Translations under genes and position numbers: made by a program
Notes under the pieces: generated by a model
Told to the model about the DNA's origin: nothing
Databases searched by the model: none
The model's input: the letters and a program-made list of their open reading frames with translations, nothing else
Assembly: GCF_037975245.1 (NCBI RefSeq)
Contig: NC_092563.1
Location: 2,197,001-2,261,000, forward strand
Source: Apostichopus japonicus
Taxonomy: Eukaryota > Echinodermata > Holothuroidea > Aspidochirotida > Stichopodidae
Reading direction: 5' to 3'
Length of the DNA: 64,000 nt
Shown here: positions 1 to 11,500 of the stretch, piece after piece
How positions within the stretch are numbered: the stretch's first letter is position 1
Layout of the letters: each line of letters starts with the position of its first letter

Positions 1-1586
1 AAAGAGGATCTTCCTTCACAACACAAACAGCATGAAACTTTCTCCAGAACATTGCACTTATATTTTTGAATATATATTTTATAGTTTCGTAAGAAAACTG
101 CACGTGAATAAAATTTCTTAGTTTGTGGCCAACATCTGAAAAGAAAAGATACATTTTCAATTCAAGGGAATTGTGGTACTGCACAAGACTATATTGTCAT
201 GACTAAACTACATGGTGAGAATTCTAATTTTAAAAGGAACACAAACCCAACCACCATCTAAAAGCTTATGTGACAGACCTTTGTTATGAACAACTTCCTC
301 GAACATACCTACCCCTCCCCCCTCCCCCACCAAAAAGAAAAGAAAAAATGATCTGTTTGTTAGTAGCCTAATCCTAGTATGTCATGTATGGCTATGGATG
401 GATGGCTATTATGAATCTGTGACTCCTTTAGGATCTGAAACATTTTACTTTCTCAGTCTTTTTTTCTTTTCAAATGTTCAAGGTAGAAGGGGAAGTGGAA
501 CTGGTAAGACTTTGGGATCATCCCTCTGTGGAAATTTGGACTGACTAATTTGATATCAAAATTCGTACTTGGAGGCTGCGGGAACATTTTAGAATGTCGA
601 AAGTCACAAAGTTTATTTCGACTCGTTCCTAGAAAGTACAAGTTTATATCGCAATTCAGTTTTTTTCCCCAACAGTTTGACAACTCCATCTTCAAATTTC
701 ATTTTTCATCCCCAAAATTTCCACTATTATCAAACGGTCGCAGATAGTGTCGAAATGACGACCCTGTACACAATTAGTCAGAGTTTACCCTGATCAAAAA
801 CAAAAACATCGACGCATGCTGGATTACTAAGTGTAAACTTCATATGTATACAACTCAAGTACCCTGGAAAGGCAAATGGTAGTGCGAAGATCTTGAGGCA
901 CATATTCAACTGAATATATTATCTGCGGTTATTGGGTTTTGAGAACCATTTAATCAGCCAAGTAAGGCCCGTTTAGTAGGGTTTAATCCAACTTGTAAGG
1001 TCACAGTTCGTCATTATAGCTAACCTAATAAGTAACTGTCCAGACCTTGAGGTGTACTGTATTCAGAAGTCAGAGGCCCACTTTTGCGAAAATGAAGCAC
1101 AAGCCAATGTAGGCCTAGCCAAGTCTGTAGGATCCAAGAAAGTATTGAACAGGAATACATCGTAGCATAGCCCTTTCAACATTTAAGGTCGGAGCTATTT
1201 ACCCGATCATCTGTTCAATAAGAATGGGTCTCTTTCTTAAATTTATAGGATGGTCTTGCATGCAGTTAATGTGTCTGCACATTTCAAAATACAGTGTCGC
1301 CAAAACTATGCTAGTAGTAATGGGAAAGAAATGGTCGCATTTGCTTGTCAACAATCCTTTTGATTACCACCATGATAATATTTTCCTATCATTTTGTATG
1401 TAATTATTTGATTGAATCCTCAATTCTCATGTCTGGGAGTAATGTGGAGACTCCAAGAATCCAGAAAGAGTACTTTCGATAAATCTTAATTTTCTTTGAT
1501 ATATCATATTTTATGATTTTGTACCAATGCTGATAGCCTTTAACTGCTGAAAAACCAAAGTATTCATTGACTCTTCCTAAACAGAA
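1..1586. other. Upstream flank of TIMM21, no gene seen
   Basis: I find no conserved coding exon here. The sequence is AT-rich with a short C-rich patch near 311-330. The TIMM21 promoter and any 5' UTR exon should lie here. The bases just before the TIMM21 start (a pyrimidine-containing stretch ending in CAG at 1582-1584) could be a splice acceptor for a non-coding first exon, but I cannot identify the matching donor or a transcription start. Confidence 0.5.
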
Positions 1587-4500
1587 ATGGCCGTCCTACA
1601 ACCTTTGTCATCTACGGCTAAGTTTAGACTGGTGTACAGAATGCTTCCAATGACATCATCATTGCTGAAATTTGACTCAGGGTCGTCTCTAAGGTTGCTT
1701 TTCTTCCTGAGCCATCATAGCTTACACACCCATCTAAATAGTGGCTTCAAGAATGGACAAAGGTCAAACTGCTGCTTTTCAAAGTTAGAAAGGAAATGTG
1801 CAATAGAAAGAACCTCAGTTGAAGCGCTTTGGAGCTGCTGCACTCGTTCCCTAGCAACAAAACCCAAGGCATCTATTCAGGAAGTAAAGAGCACAAAAGA
1901 AGGAGAAATTACAGTTGCCAAGAAAGGTTGGTATTACTACGCTGCTTGCACTAACTATTATCACTATATTACATAATTTTGATAAATCGAATCAATCAAT
2001 GTTGATGTGTTTCTTGTGTTTGTCAAAGCAGGAAGCATCAGGCCACTTTCACATTAATACAAAGTTCTGTAAAAACTGTAAAACACTAATTAATGAAACC
2101 TGAAGAACCATTCTTTTTGACTAAATGTAAAATAACATTTCCTCCTCTTTGCAATCTCATGTTGTTCTTTGTGTATCGTAGCATGCGAAGTTGGTTCCCA
2201 GCCCGACAATTATGTCCCCTTATTTGCGCTTTCTTTATTTTCTTTTACGTTATTTTGCTATGCAATATTTTGAGACATTTATTCCAAATTTGAAAATCCC
2301 AAAATGTGAATACTGTTTCCTTTTTTTTTGCCAGATTTGCAATTGATCAGAAATGTGATCAGATTGATCAGATAGATTGATCATAAGATTGATCAGATCA
2401 GATTGTGATCAGATTTGCAATTGATCAGTAGGGTGTACCTCCCCCCCCCCCCCCCCGACTCTCCCTCCTCCCCTGCCCTTTCATCAGACCAGCATGTAGA
2501 GCTCTATGACTATATATACTGGTCATGTACTTATTAGATTCCAACATTTGACATTTTACCTGATGTGTAGGTACAATTTCATCTCTCAAATTGTATGTCT
2601 GTTACCATTCATGTTATGTACACATACTAAAAGCTAAGAAAGTTAAAACTAAATAATCATTATGAAATTTACTCTCAAAATCTTCCTTTGACATGTTCTG
2701 TACTTCTTCATGGCACAATTTTTTTTTTTTTTTTCATTTTCGAATGTGCTGTGAAATCATTCAAGGAGTTGTGTCTTGTTAGTAACATTTGGGAATCAAA
2801 ATTAGAACTAATATATAGCACTAGCTAATTACTTCATCTTTTCATCTTGATACTGTACATTTGCAGCTAGCTTCATCCTTTTTGTGATGCTGTACGTATT
2901 CAGCTAGCTTCATCCTTTTTGTGATGCTGTACGTATTCAGCTAGCTTCAACCTTTTTGTAATGATGTATGTATGCAGCTAGCTTCAACCCTTTTGTTGTG
3001 AATATACACATAGACCTATTTTTGGCATTTGTCTTTCTTCCTGAATTGTTGTAGTTTTGTTCACTGTTTGGCAAGGGTGTTACCATGCTAGTTTTATCCT
3101 TTAATATGACATCTTTCCCCCCAATAAGTTTGTTAACTTTTAACAAAGTTTGTTAGTAAATTTCTTACGTCATCACATTATCTTATCTTTCCTTCAAGTT
3201 GCTCAAGCAGGGAAGGACGTCACATATCTTGGAGTTATCATCGTTGGACTTGGAATCACTGGTAAAATCACAGGATCATTAGAAAATTTGACTTCACACA
3301 TCAGAAATGTTCATTTTTCATTTTCCTTTCTTCTCTGAATTTCTTTATTCTGTGATGAGAAATTAATTTACTCTGTGATCAAAAATTTATTGACATCTCA
3401 AATCAATGCTATGCAAAATGGCCAGATTACCAGAAGAAAAGGCAACGATTTTGGTCATACAAAATTATAATTTAATGCTTACACAATATATTTGAAAACT
3501 GTCTTCAAATAGTAATCGCGTATTTTTTTAATAATGTGTGAATAAAAATATAATATTGTGACAACAGTTTTGAATATTTCATCTCGATGGCTCTCTTTGC
3601 TTTGTTTCCAGCCTTAATGTTCTTCACTGTTGGTAAAGAACTATTTTCATCGAAGAGTCCAAATGTAGTCTATACCAGAGCATTGAAACTGTGCAAAAAG
3701 AACGACGAGGTAATCAATTTAGTTTCTTTCTTGTAATAGACGGCATAATCTCGAAAAACATTTAAAAAAATTCAAGAAAATATTGCAAAATTTCTCTCTG
3801 TTTCTGTTGCAAGTCAGTGTAATTTTTCTTATGTGAGTTATTTTATTGCTACTGTTAAAACTTTACAGCTTTCGATAATTCCTAGTCACTTTCTTTTAAT
3901 ACTTTTACTCACATACATAGAGAGTAGAGAATTTAAATAATCCCCATAAATTGTAATATAAATGGTTATAATTTCCAAAATCCATCCTAGTTTTCAAGTT
4001 CTCTTCTGACTTTGGAGAACCCAGAAGAACGTTTTTCTTGTTTCGTTAAATATTTCTGCGATGTGTCATGAAGCAATCTCTGCCCAGTTGTTATCTTGGT
4101 CTATTTCATTGAGAACTCAGAAGAACTTTTTTCCTGAATTGAGAGGAATGTGGTATCAAGTCTCGTTAAATGTTTCTGCGATGTTTCTTGAAACAAACCT
4201 TTCCCAGTTTTTATCTGGGTCTATTTCATTAGTGGAGAACTCTTATTTGTATTTTTTGTAACATTTCAAAATAACTTAACGAATAGAGAGACATTTTATT
4301 GTTACCCTGTAAGTGTCTTACTTTCACAGTGATGGCAGCAGAATACGGTAGACTAACAGCTGTTGGGATAATTAAGAAAAGAAAGAGTTTGAAAGGAAAT
4401 GACGATGAAAACTTGCAGATGGTTTGACATTCAATACATTATAACACATAATTATTAAAGTTGTCATTAAAACTACAGTGAGTACATCAACCCGGATAAA

Positions 4501-6136
4501 TCTATTCCAGAGGTTATCATATCCATTAAGCTTGTATTAGCCCCTAACTTTGACAGAGGATGAGATATTTCCATTTTGAATTTTTGTCCAGTGTTCGACT
4601 TCTTTTTATTTTATTTTGCGGTGTTTGTCTTCTGTTTAGGTCACTGCTGTGTTTGGACTGCCTTTGAAAGGTTACGGTGAAATGACTAGAAGGAAGAGGA
4701 GAAGACATGTCAGGTAAGCATGTGAGGTCTAAGGATTGATTAATAATTTAATAGAGGTGTAAATTAACAGAGCATTTACTTCATGGAAAGTAAAGAAATG
4801 GATAGGAGAGGAGAGTGGGGGGGGGGGGGGTAGCAAAGGATAGGTTGCTATGCAACTCACGGTCATGTTATAAGCCATTTGATAAATGTAACCACAAAAG
4901 AAAGTGAAAAGAAAATAGGGATGTAAAGGTAAATAGAAAATATGTTGGTCACCAGACTTTTTTCCTTTGCTAATGGTACTCTTACCCTGGGATATGTGCG
5001 ACTATTTAAATTCATGGTCTTCATTTTCTTGAAATAATAAGAATGATGAATACCTCTAGTTTTAGATTGATAATTTTAGAAGGTTATATTAATGTAAAAC
5101 ATCCTACCACTTTGGTTAGTAAGGGTCTTCAAAATTGCCTCCAAATTTTCACAATGCTGGAAATTGTGAAAATATTCCAACTTTACATCATACTTCACTG
5201 TATTGATCTTCCAAACTATTGGCATACGTTGAGAAGTTTACAGCCAGAAAAATTGTGACAACTAGGTTGGCCATACTGTCGACCTTTAACCTTTTGACTT
5301 CTGTAGGTCTGGATATGTTTGTTCAATGAGTTCAATTTCTCAAACAAGTTTGATATGTTGACTCATTCGATTAAAAAAAGTACCCTACGACTCTCGTGCG
5401 AACAGGTCTCTCTCACTGAAAGTTGAAAGTTCTCTTTGTCTGTGAACTTGTGAATTGTCTCGACATGATGTATGTACCCCAAGATCTACATTGTAATCTT
5501 AATTTCTAATTAAAAGAGCCTCCATTTTGCTCTTTCAGTCATTACGTGTACGAGAAAGATGGCGTAGTGCACATGCGGGTGAAATTCTACATCGAAGGCC
5601 CGGACAAGAAAGGCACAGTTAACTGTGAAGTTAGAGAGGTAGAACCAATTCGCTTGCTTACAAGTTTCAACATTTTTTGAAAATAAGCCCTATCAATTTG
5701 ACTAGACGACTTTTTGTTCTTTGCATGGTCTATTGTCTTTTCCACAATGCTAGAAGACTTGCGGGGCTTACGACAACACAGTTTATGAACTTGTTATATT
5801 ATTTTTTATCAGAGCTCGCTGTACTGTTGCATTAGGTAAAAATGTCGCAACGCAGGTTAAATTGGAGTGGTGTTTTTTTTTAAATTTATCGTTTCTGTTT
5901 ATCAGTGTGGGTGGACGTGTCTAGGACATATGCTGTGATTATAGGCTCAGAAAGTTGCAATGCGAATATGTAGCAATTGTTGTGTAACTATGTCATTTGT
6001 AATAGCTTTGTCGTTAAGCTTTAACAAGTTTTTACCTTTTTTTCAGAATGAATACGGCCAATTTGAATACCGGTACCTCTTTGTGGAAGTAGACGGTTAC
6101 CCTCCCCAAACAATTGTCTTGGAAGACAATAGATAA
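1587..6136 (+). CDS. TIMM21: TIM21-like mitochondrial inner membrane translocase subunit
   Basis: Tim21 is an inner-membrane subunit of the TIM23 presequence translocase. Its intermembrane-space domain contacts the TOM complex, and in animals it also helps assemble respiratory chain complexes. Coding exons: 1587-1926, 3199-3261, 3612-3709, 4640-4713, 5539-5638, 6047-6136. All junctions are GT-AG and phase-consistent and give 254 aa, close to the roughly 248 aa I recall for the human protein. Residues 1-110 are poorly conserved and basic/Ser-rich, fitting a mitochondrial presequence. One membrane segment lies at about 122-141 (TYLGVIIVGLGITALMFFTV), followed by KELFSS. The conserved Tim21 core includes KGYGEMTRRKRR, VKFYIEGPDKKGTV and the C-terminal TIVLEDNR. 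The start is supported by an in-frame TAA at 1578-1580 and good context (G at -3, G at +4). A 91-base exon-like stretch at 4331-4421 is left out because it would break the frame. Confidence 0.94.
2340..2430. repeat. GATCAG-rich short repeat in TIMM21 intron 1
   Basis: Irregular iterations of TGATCAGA and ATTGATCAG occupy about 90 bp, including two copies of ATTTGCAATTGATCAG. A run of about 17 C follows at about 2440-2456. Intronic simple repeat; no function visible. Confidence 0.7.
2864..3000. repeat. 37-bp tandem repeat, about four copies (TIMM21 intron 1)
   Basis: The motif CAGCTAGCTTCA recurs at 2864, 2901, 2938 and 2975, a period of exactly 37 bp. Copies 2 and 3 are nearly identical; copies 1 and 4 have drifted. 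The unit contains a TTTTTGTGATGCTGTA stretch. Minisatellite-like array inside an intron. Confidence 0.85.
4040..4240. repeat. Two diverged copies of a roughly 119-bp unit (TIMM21 intron 3)
   Basis: The block starting TCGTTAAATATTTCTGCGAT at about 4043 recurs as TCGTTAAATGTTTCTGCGAT at about 4162. Both continue with a similar CCCAGTTnTTATCT and GTCTATTTCATT. Direct tandem duplication with substantial divergence, in the intron before TIMM21 coding exon 4. Confidence 0.7.
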
Positions 6137-6584
6137 CAAGAGACTGGATGGACTTATCTCCTCTTTCATTCTAAGACTTTCGGAATTTTAAGATATGGTC
6201 TATAAACAGTGATACATTTAGACAAATTTCATGAAGTGAGAGATATGAACCTTTTGATTGTAAAAAGAAATTTTGTACGAGTGGGTAGGTCCGTACAAAT
6301 GGTATCGGGCCTATTGGCAGATGGTTGATTCTCAAGTTCAACCTGATAACCATGGTAACAGTGGTTAAGTGAATCGGAATTTGTTGTAACAGTATAAACG
6401 TCTATCACGATGAATATTATGGAAAATTGGAACATTAATTTTCAAAGCTTATAAGGAAACGCCAATTGTCGTCTTTTTATCAGTTTGAGAAATTTGCAAT
6501 AATGTGGCAGCAGTATTAAAAAGTTCACTTTATAATGCATGAATGTTTTATAAAACTGTCAAGAGAGATGAAAATTGTTTGTGA

Positions 6585-6590
6585 AATAAA
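6585..6590 (+). terminator. Likely polyadenylation signal of TIMM21
   Basis: AATAAA lies 449 bases after the TIMM21 stop and is the first canonical hexamer there. It implies a 3' UTR of roughly 470 nt. No transcript data are available. Confidence 0.6.
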
Positions 6591-8527
6591 ATTTCACAGA
6601 ACCAAAAAATCACTTCAAAATACCTCTTATGTCAATTCGTTTTTTATTCATTCAACTTTCTTTACATTTTAAAAATCTTTCATTCTTACTTTCTGAGCAG
6701 ATTTATGATGAAAACTCACAAAATTATTGCTCATGCAAAGTACATTTTTTTAAACTACAGAAGCAGCAATGTGAGTTAAATTTGCTAACGTAGTTTGAAA
6801 AAAAAAGTTGTTTTTTATTTTTCCACGACGAAACGAGCTGCTTCTTGGGGAAATGCCGATATCATTAACAAATTTTGAATAACACAAGCAAACGAGCAGG
6901 GCTTTAAAATGATATCCAACTATCAGAAATTATTTTCATTCATTCCAGATGACATGCAGAAATGCCACTAACGATAATTATGATATTAACCAATATACAG
7001 TTCATCATGCTAAAAGTAATTATGTATCTCACATCATAGCCATTGCTCCTGTAATATCTGACACATGGACAACTCAGTCAGCTACATGTATAATGCTGTT
7101 AAGTTTTGTGCACAGAACATTTAAACATACTAGCTAATGCTCCTTTAATTCTGGCATATGGCCCAGTTAGTCTCATAAATGATACATTTATAAAACTAAT
7201 GCATCAATAACTCGTCAAGCCACATATATCATGCTCTTCATATGGTGCACACACGTACCATACATTAAAGCTGACACGATGGCCTGATCAATCTTATAAA
7301 TTATCTGAAAATCACAGTTCACCTAGTAGCCGCTGGGTCTAATAATCTGAGACTGACACATGGGCCCAGCCTGTCTTTACACAACAACCTCTGCACAGAC
7401 GCACGAATAACTTGATATGCAAATGAATGAAACAGTGGAGATGACACTTAATCTTCTGATAAAGCAGAGTGTCATGCCACACCGCACCAGGGTTTGGATG
7501 TCCAAACGACTAAATCTATGAATTCAACATCTCACTTTACACGTCCACTACGCATAGGTCCACTACGCATAGGTCCAGCACGCATAGATATTCCTGTCAC
7601 GGTGTCAAATTTAACGTTGGCAGCAACTTGTTTCCACAACATGTGCCGCTCTTGTAAAAACCGTAAAAAAAATTACTGCTACTGAGTTAATAGCCAGTTT
7701 AGATATCACCTGTTAAGTACTTCTTGCCATCAGGTTCAAAATTTGGAGGAAAAACAAGGTTCAACAGACCCCACATATGTACTACAGTTATTTGAGATTT
7801 ATACTCAGGTTGACCCTTTAGCATCCAACGATAGTAATAAATCTGTGACACGTAAATAAAGCGAAAAATATCACCAGATATCACGCTCTTCGTCTCCCGT
7901 TTATTTCAATATCCAGCTTAAATTGAGAGCATTAAAACCGTACTAATGCTGATAACTGAGAACACATAACTAAACATTGTCCAATTTATACTTTGGCCTC
8001 ATACACTAGTTGTACGATTCAAAGATCAGAAAAAAAAGGAAGAAAAACACCCCAGCAAACTCATTAAGATCTATTAAAGATTTTTGCATTTCGGCTTGCT
8101 ACTGTATAAATAGTGGATTTACAGATTTAAAAAAAAAAAAGTCCACTTCTTCCAGACAGAATCAGTCACAGCGGACCACAGCAAACAAGAAACATACGAC
8201 AGGTCTGGAAGTGGATGAAAGAGCAGCACCTTAGCAACAGAGAAGGAGAAGAAACCTCAAAAGCATAATAAACAGGAGATCAATGTAACTTAATCCTAGC
8301 ATATCTTGGTAGCTATACTACTCTTCTTGTCACAAAGCTGCTCTTAATTGCTGCTCCAAAGCTGCTCTCAGTGACTGTTCCATCATGTTCTCTCTCTCTA
8401 GCTGCTCTCCAACTCTCTCACCACCAATTGGTGGGAAATATAAATAACAGCAACATGTGTATTTAGAATTGTTTAGTTGCTACTGTATAAGGCATCAAGG
8501 GTTGTCCAATTAGGGTTAAAAGGCCAC
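6591..8527. other. Convergent intergenic interval, TIMM21 3' end to KATNB1 3' end
   Basis: I see no conserved coding sequence. The interval holds a 15-bp tandem triplication with period 15 starting at 7543, 7558 and 7573 (unit like GTCCACTACGCATAG). The right part, roughly 7900-8527, is probably the KATNB1 3' UTR read on the minus strand. The rest is AT-rich unique sequence. Confidence 0.5.
7900..7905 (-). terminator. Candidate polyadenylation signal of KATNB1
   Basis: TTTATT on the plus strand reads AATAAA on the minus strand, about 620 nt past the KATNB1 stop. It is the nearest canonical hexamer I could find downstream of that stop. Confidence 0.45.
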
Positions 8528-11500
8528 CTACTCCAATTGGTTCAGTAACAGCTGAAGCTCCCTGAAAGTACTTCCCAGTTTACCCATTAAGTGTTGGCGC
8601 TCTTCCACAATACCTCTGGTTGCTATGAGGTAGCTGTAACACTTGCTGCATTTCTTGTACCTGGTTAAAAGGGAAAAAACATTGAACCAAGAAAAAGACG
8701 TTGTTTACAAAGGTAGACAAATTCAAATTCAGTTTGGTTTGCAATTACTTTAAGCATGATTAAGTAGTAATGCTAAATGGTTGGAATTCTCCTTTAAAAA
8801 TAGTGAATTTATTTGGTGACATACTAGTTCCATGTTCTGGAATAATTTGTGACTGCTAATCTATATATCTTTTAACTTTTCAATAACCTAAATGAATTCA
8901 GTTAAATGATGATGTTGTGAAAGCAATTATTCCGCGGTTAACATTCCAACAGCTGCTAAAAATATCGAAGATGAGCGCTGAATACGGACCTTTCTTCTCG
9001 GGAAAAATCCACGCCCGTTGGCTGAATTTTAATACTGTTGTTGATGAGACTGGTGAAGCTTATCAATAGAAGCTTTAGTGACGAACAGGCACTCATTACA
9101 TAGCTGTAAATAAATGAAAGGGCAAACATCACTAAAAGCAACACAGTGCATAAAAGGAAGGGTGGAGGAGGTGATGGTAGGGTTACCGACGTATTTCCTT
9201 GGTTGAATAGTGGGACACCCGCATTAGTACTAACCTTCTCTAGCTGTATAGTCCAAAGGAAGTAACTAATTAAAAGTTCTTGAATCGTGAAATAGCTACA
9301 CTATCATAGTGTCAGTAGTTGTTGCAAACTAGGCGATCCACGTTTCTAAACTTTTGTCCATCAAGCTTGTAGAGCTAATAATGCGCCCCATTAATCGTAC
9401 TCGTGCGCTGAAAATGAGTGCATCATCTTCCCTAAAGGGTTCACAGTATAGTGATGTGTACTACATGTGTGCCTTCTATGCTAAAAACAGAGATTGTATC
9501 TTTGAATGTCACAAAAGACCTTAAGAAAAAAGGGACAATTTATTTTGTCAGCGGGAGAATAAATTATTGTTGCAATAAATCAGGACGTATGGTAACCCAA
9601 GGTAACCTATGTAGTAAAACCAACCAGTCAGGCAAACCATTTCTAGGAACCGACACTTTACCATGTGCCTCAAAGAACAATGAGATCATGCACTTAGTTT
9701 ACCTCCTATTTAAAACATCTCCCCAATGCTTATTTATCCATACTTAGGGTGTGAAGCCTCTTGGTACCTCTGCTCTCAAGTTTAAGCAACACCAGCTAAT
9801 TAATTTTCTGACCCATCTCACAATTAACAGAGTGCTCCCACTCCTTACCCCCCCCTCCTCCCCCACACCTGTTTTTGTCAAGGAAAAACATTAACAGAGG
9901 GGAAAAACATAACTATTTCAAATTCAAAACTAGTAAATATGTTTCAAACATAATCTGACATTTGAAGTCCAGCAGAGAGTACTTACTTTTCATATTTGCT
10001 TGTTAATAAATCTTTCAAAGTAGGCAGAAGAATGACACATAAACCTAAGGTCCATAATGTCCTGTTGAAGGGGGGATAAAAAAGGAGAAAAAAAATAAAA
10101 TTATAAACACTTCCAGGCAGGGTTGTAACAAGTCCTTTCATATGAAAGGTCGAAGGTCAATGCCACTCACTTGACTATGTTAAGTCACTGTAGTATCTCT
10201 ATATATCAAGGAAAATTTACAAACTCTAAGTTCTAGTCACTCGACTTTTGAAATGCAAGGGATATTCCAAATGGGTGAAGTTGATTCTTTAACAAAGGTG
10301 TTGGTAAATTGTCTGCATTTGTGAGTCCAGCATATATCCGCATAGCATTGTGTATTACAAAGATATGCATTCCCCCCCCCCCTCCCCCTCCAGCTTTTGA
10401 AATTTGGTGATATTATTGAAAATGCATTTTGCAGCAGCAGAGTGGAATGATGTAATCACGGCAATTCAGCTGAAAATGTTTTTGCTTCTCTTTATATTAT
10501 TTCTAACACACTTATTCACAAGCATATGGTGCCTTTTATACCGCCCCAGAGGGTTTAGGTACCTGCTCTGACTAACCTGTTGTTAGGTCTTTGAGAATCA
10601 TATCCTTGCCCTACCCTTTGTAGTATCATACATAATACACTTACTTAATGGAATGTTTTCTAATAACTGCACACAAACCAAAATAAAAAATAAAAAAAAA
10701 TTCATAATACTTAAGAACTCACTTTCTTAAATTCAAAATGTTTAATAGATCGACGACAACGGCTTGGTCTCTCATATTTATCGCAGATTCCACCGCAGTC
10801 TGTCACCAAAGAACAAAAATTTATTTAAAAAAAGAACGAAAAAGCCATAGAATGGAAATTGAAAGCCCTGACAAACACTTTAAAGTTTTGCTTACCTGTA
10901 GATGTGACTTAGTTTCTCTTGATTTCCTTGAGTTATAAAAAATGAGTCCCTCTGCAAACCCCCCCCCCCCCCCCTTCACAGTGCATTTTAGTTATTACAC
11001 TAAGCAAGTGTGATCCAGTTATTATGGCAAAATATAAAATATTATACCTTCACCCCCCCTGGCACCCCCCCCGCCTCCCCAACTCCACCAATTTTCCAAA
11101 GCAGCTCATGACAGTAACAAAAATTTATACGGCAGATAACGAGAATACAAGTAAATAAATATTTGAGAATTTTCAAGTTGAAAGAGGAAAAGACTGCAGA
11201 ATTCATCACCTTGATATCACCAGCCGTCCAAATTGCTCTTATCACATCCAGATTGCGATTCCGATGCATAAGTAAGGAACAGACGGACCCGTGACCTTTT
11301 CTGATGCCCTCTATTTTCTCTCGGCTTGTTTCCGCCCTACCTCTGACAGGGGCGACATCTGCTGCTTGCTGATTATGCTAAAGAGAATACAATTTAGAAT
11401 TTAACTTTTTTTCTTTTTATTTATATGTCTGTGTAAAACGTTTCTTACTAATATTTCATACGTTTCTTATTAATCTTCTAAGTTCCATTTACATGGCCTC

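Noticed and set aside
1915-2293. Open frames after TIMM21 exon 1
   Set aside because: They are read-through of intron 1; the donor at 1927 and phase-matched acceptor at 3198 give the conserved protein.
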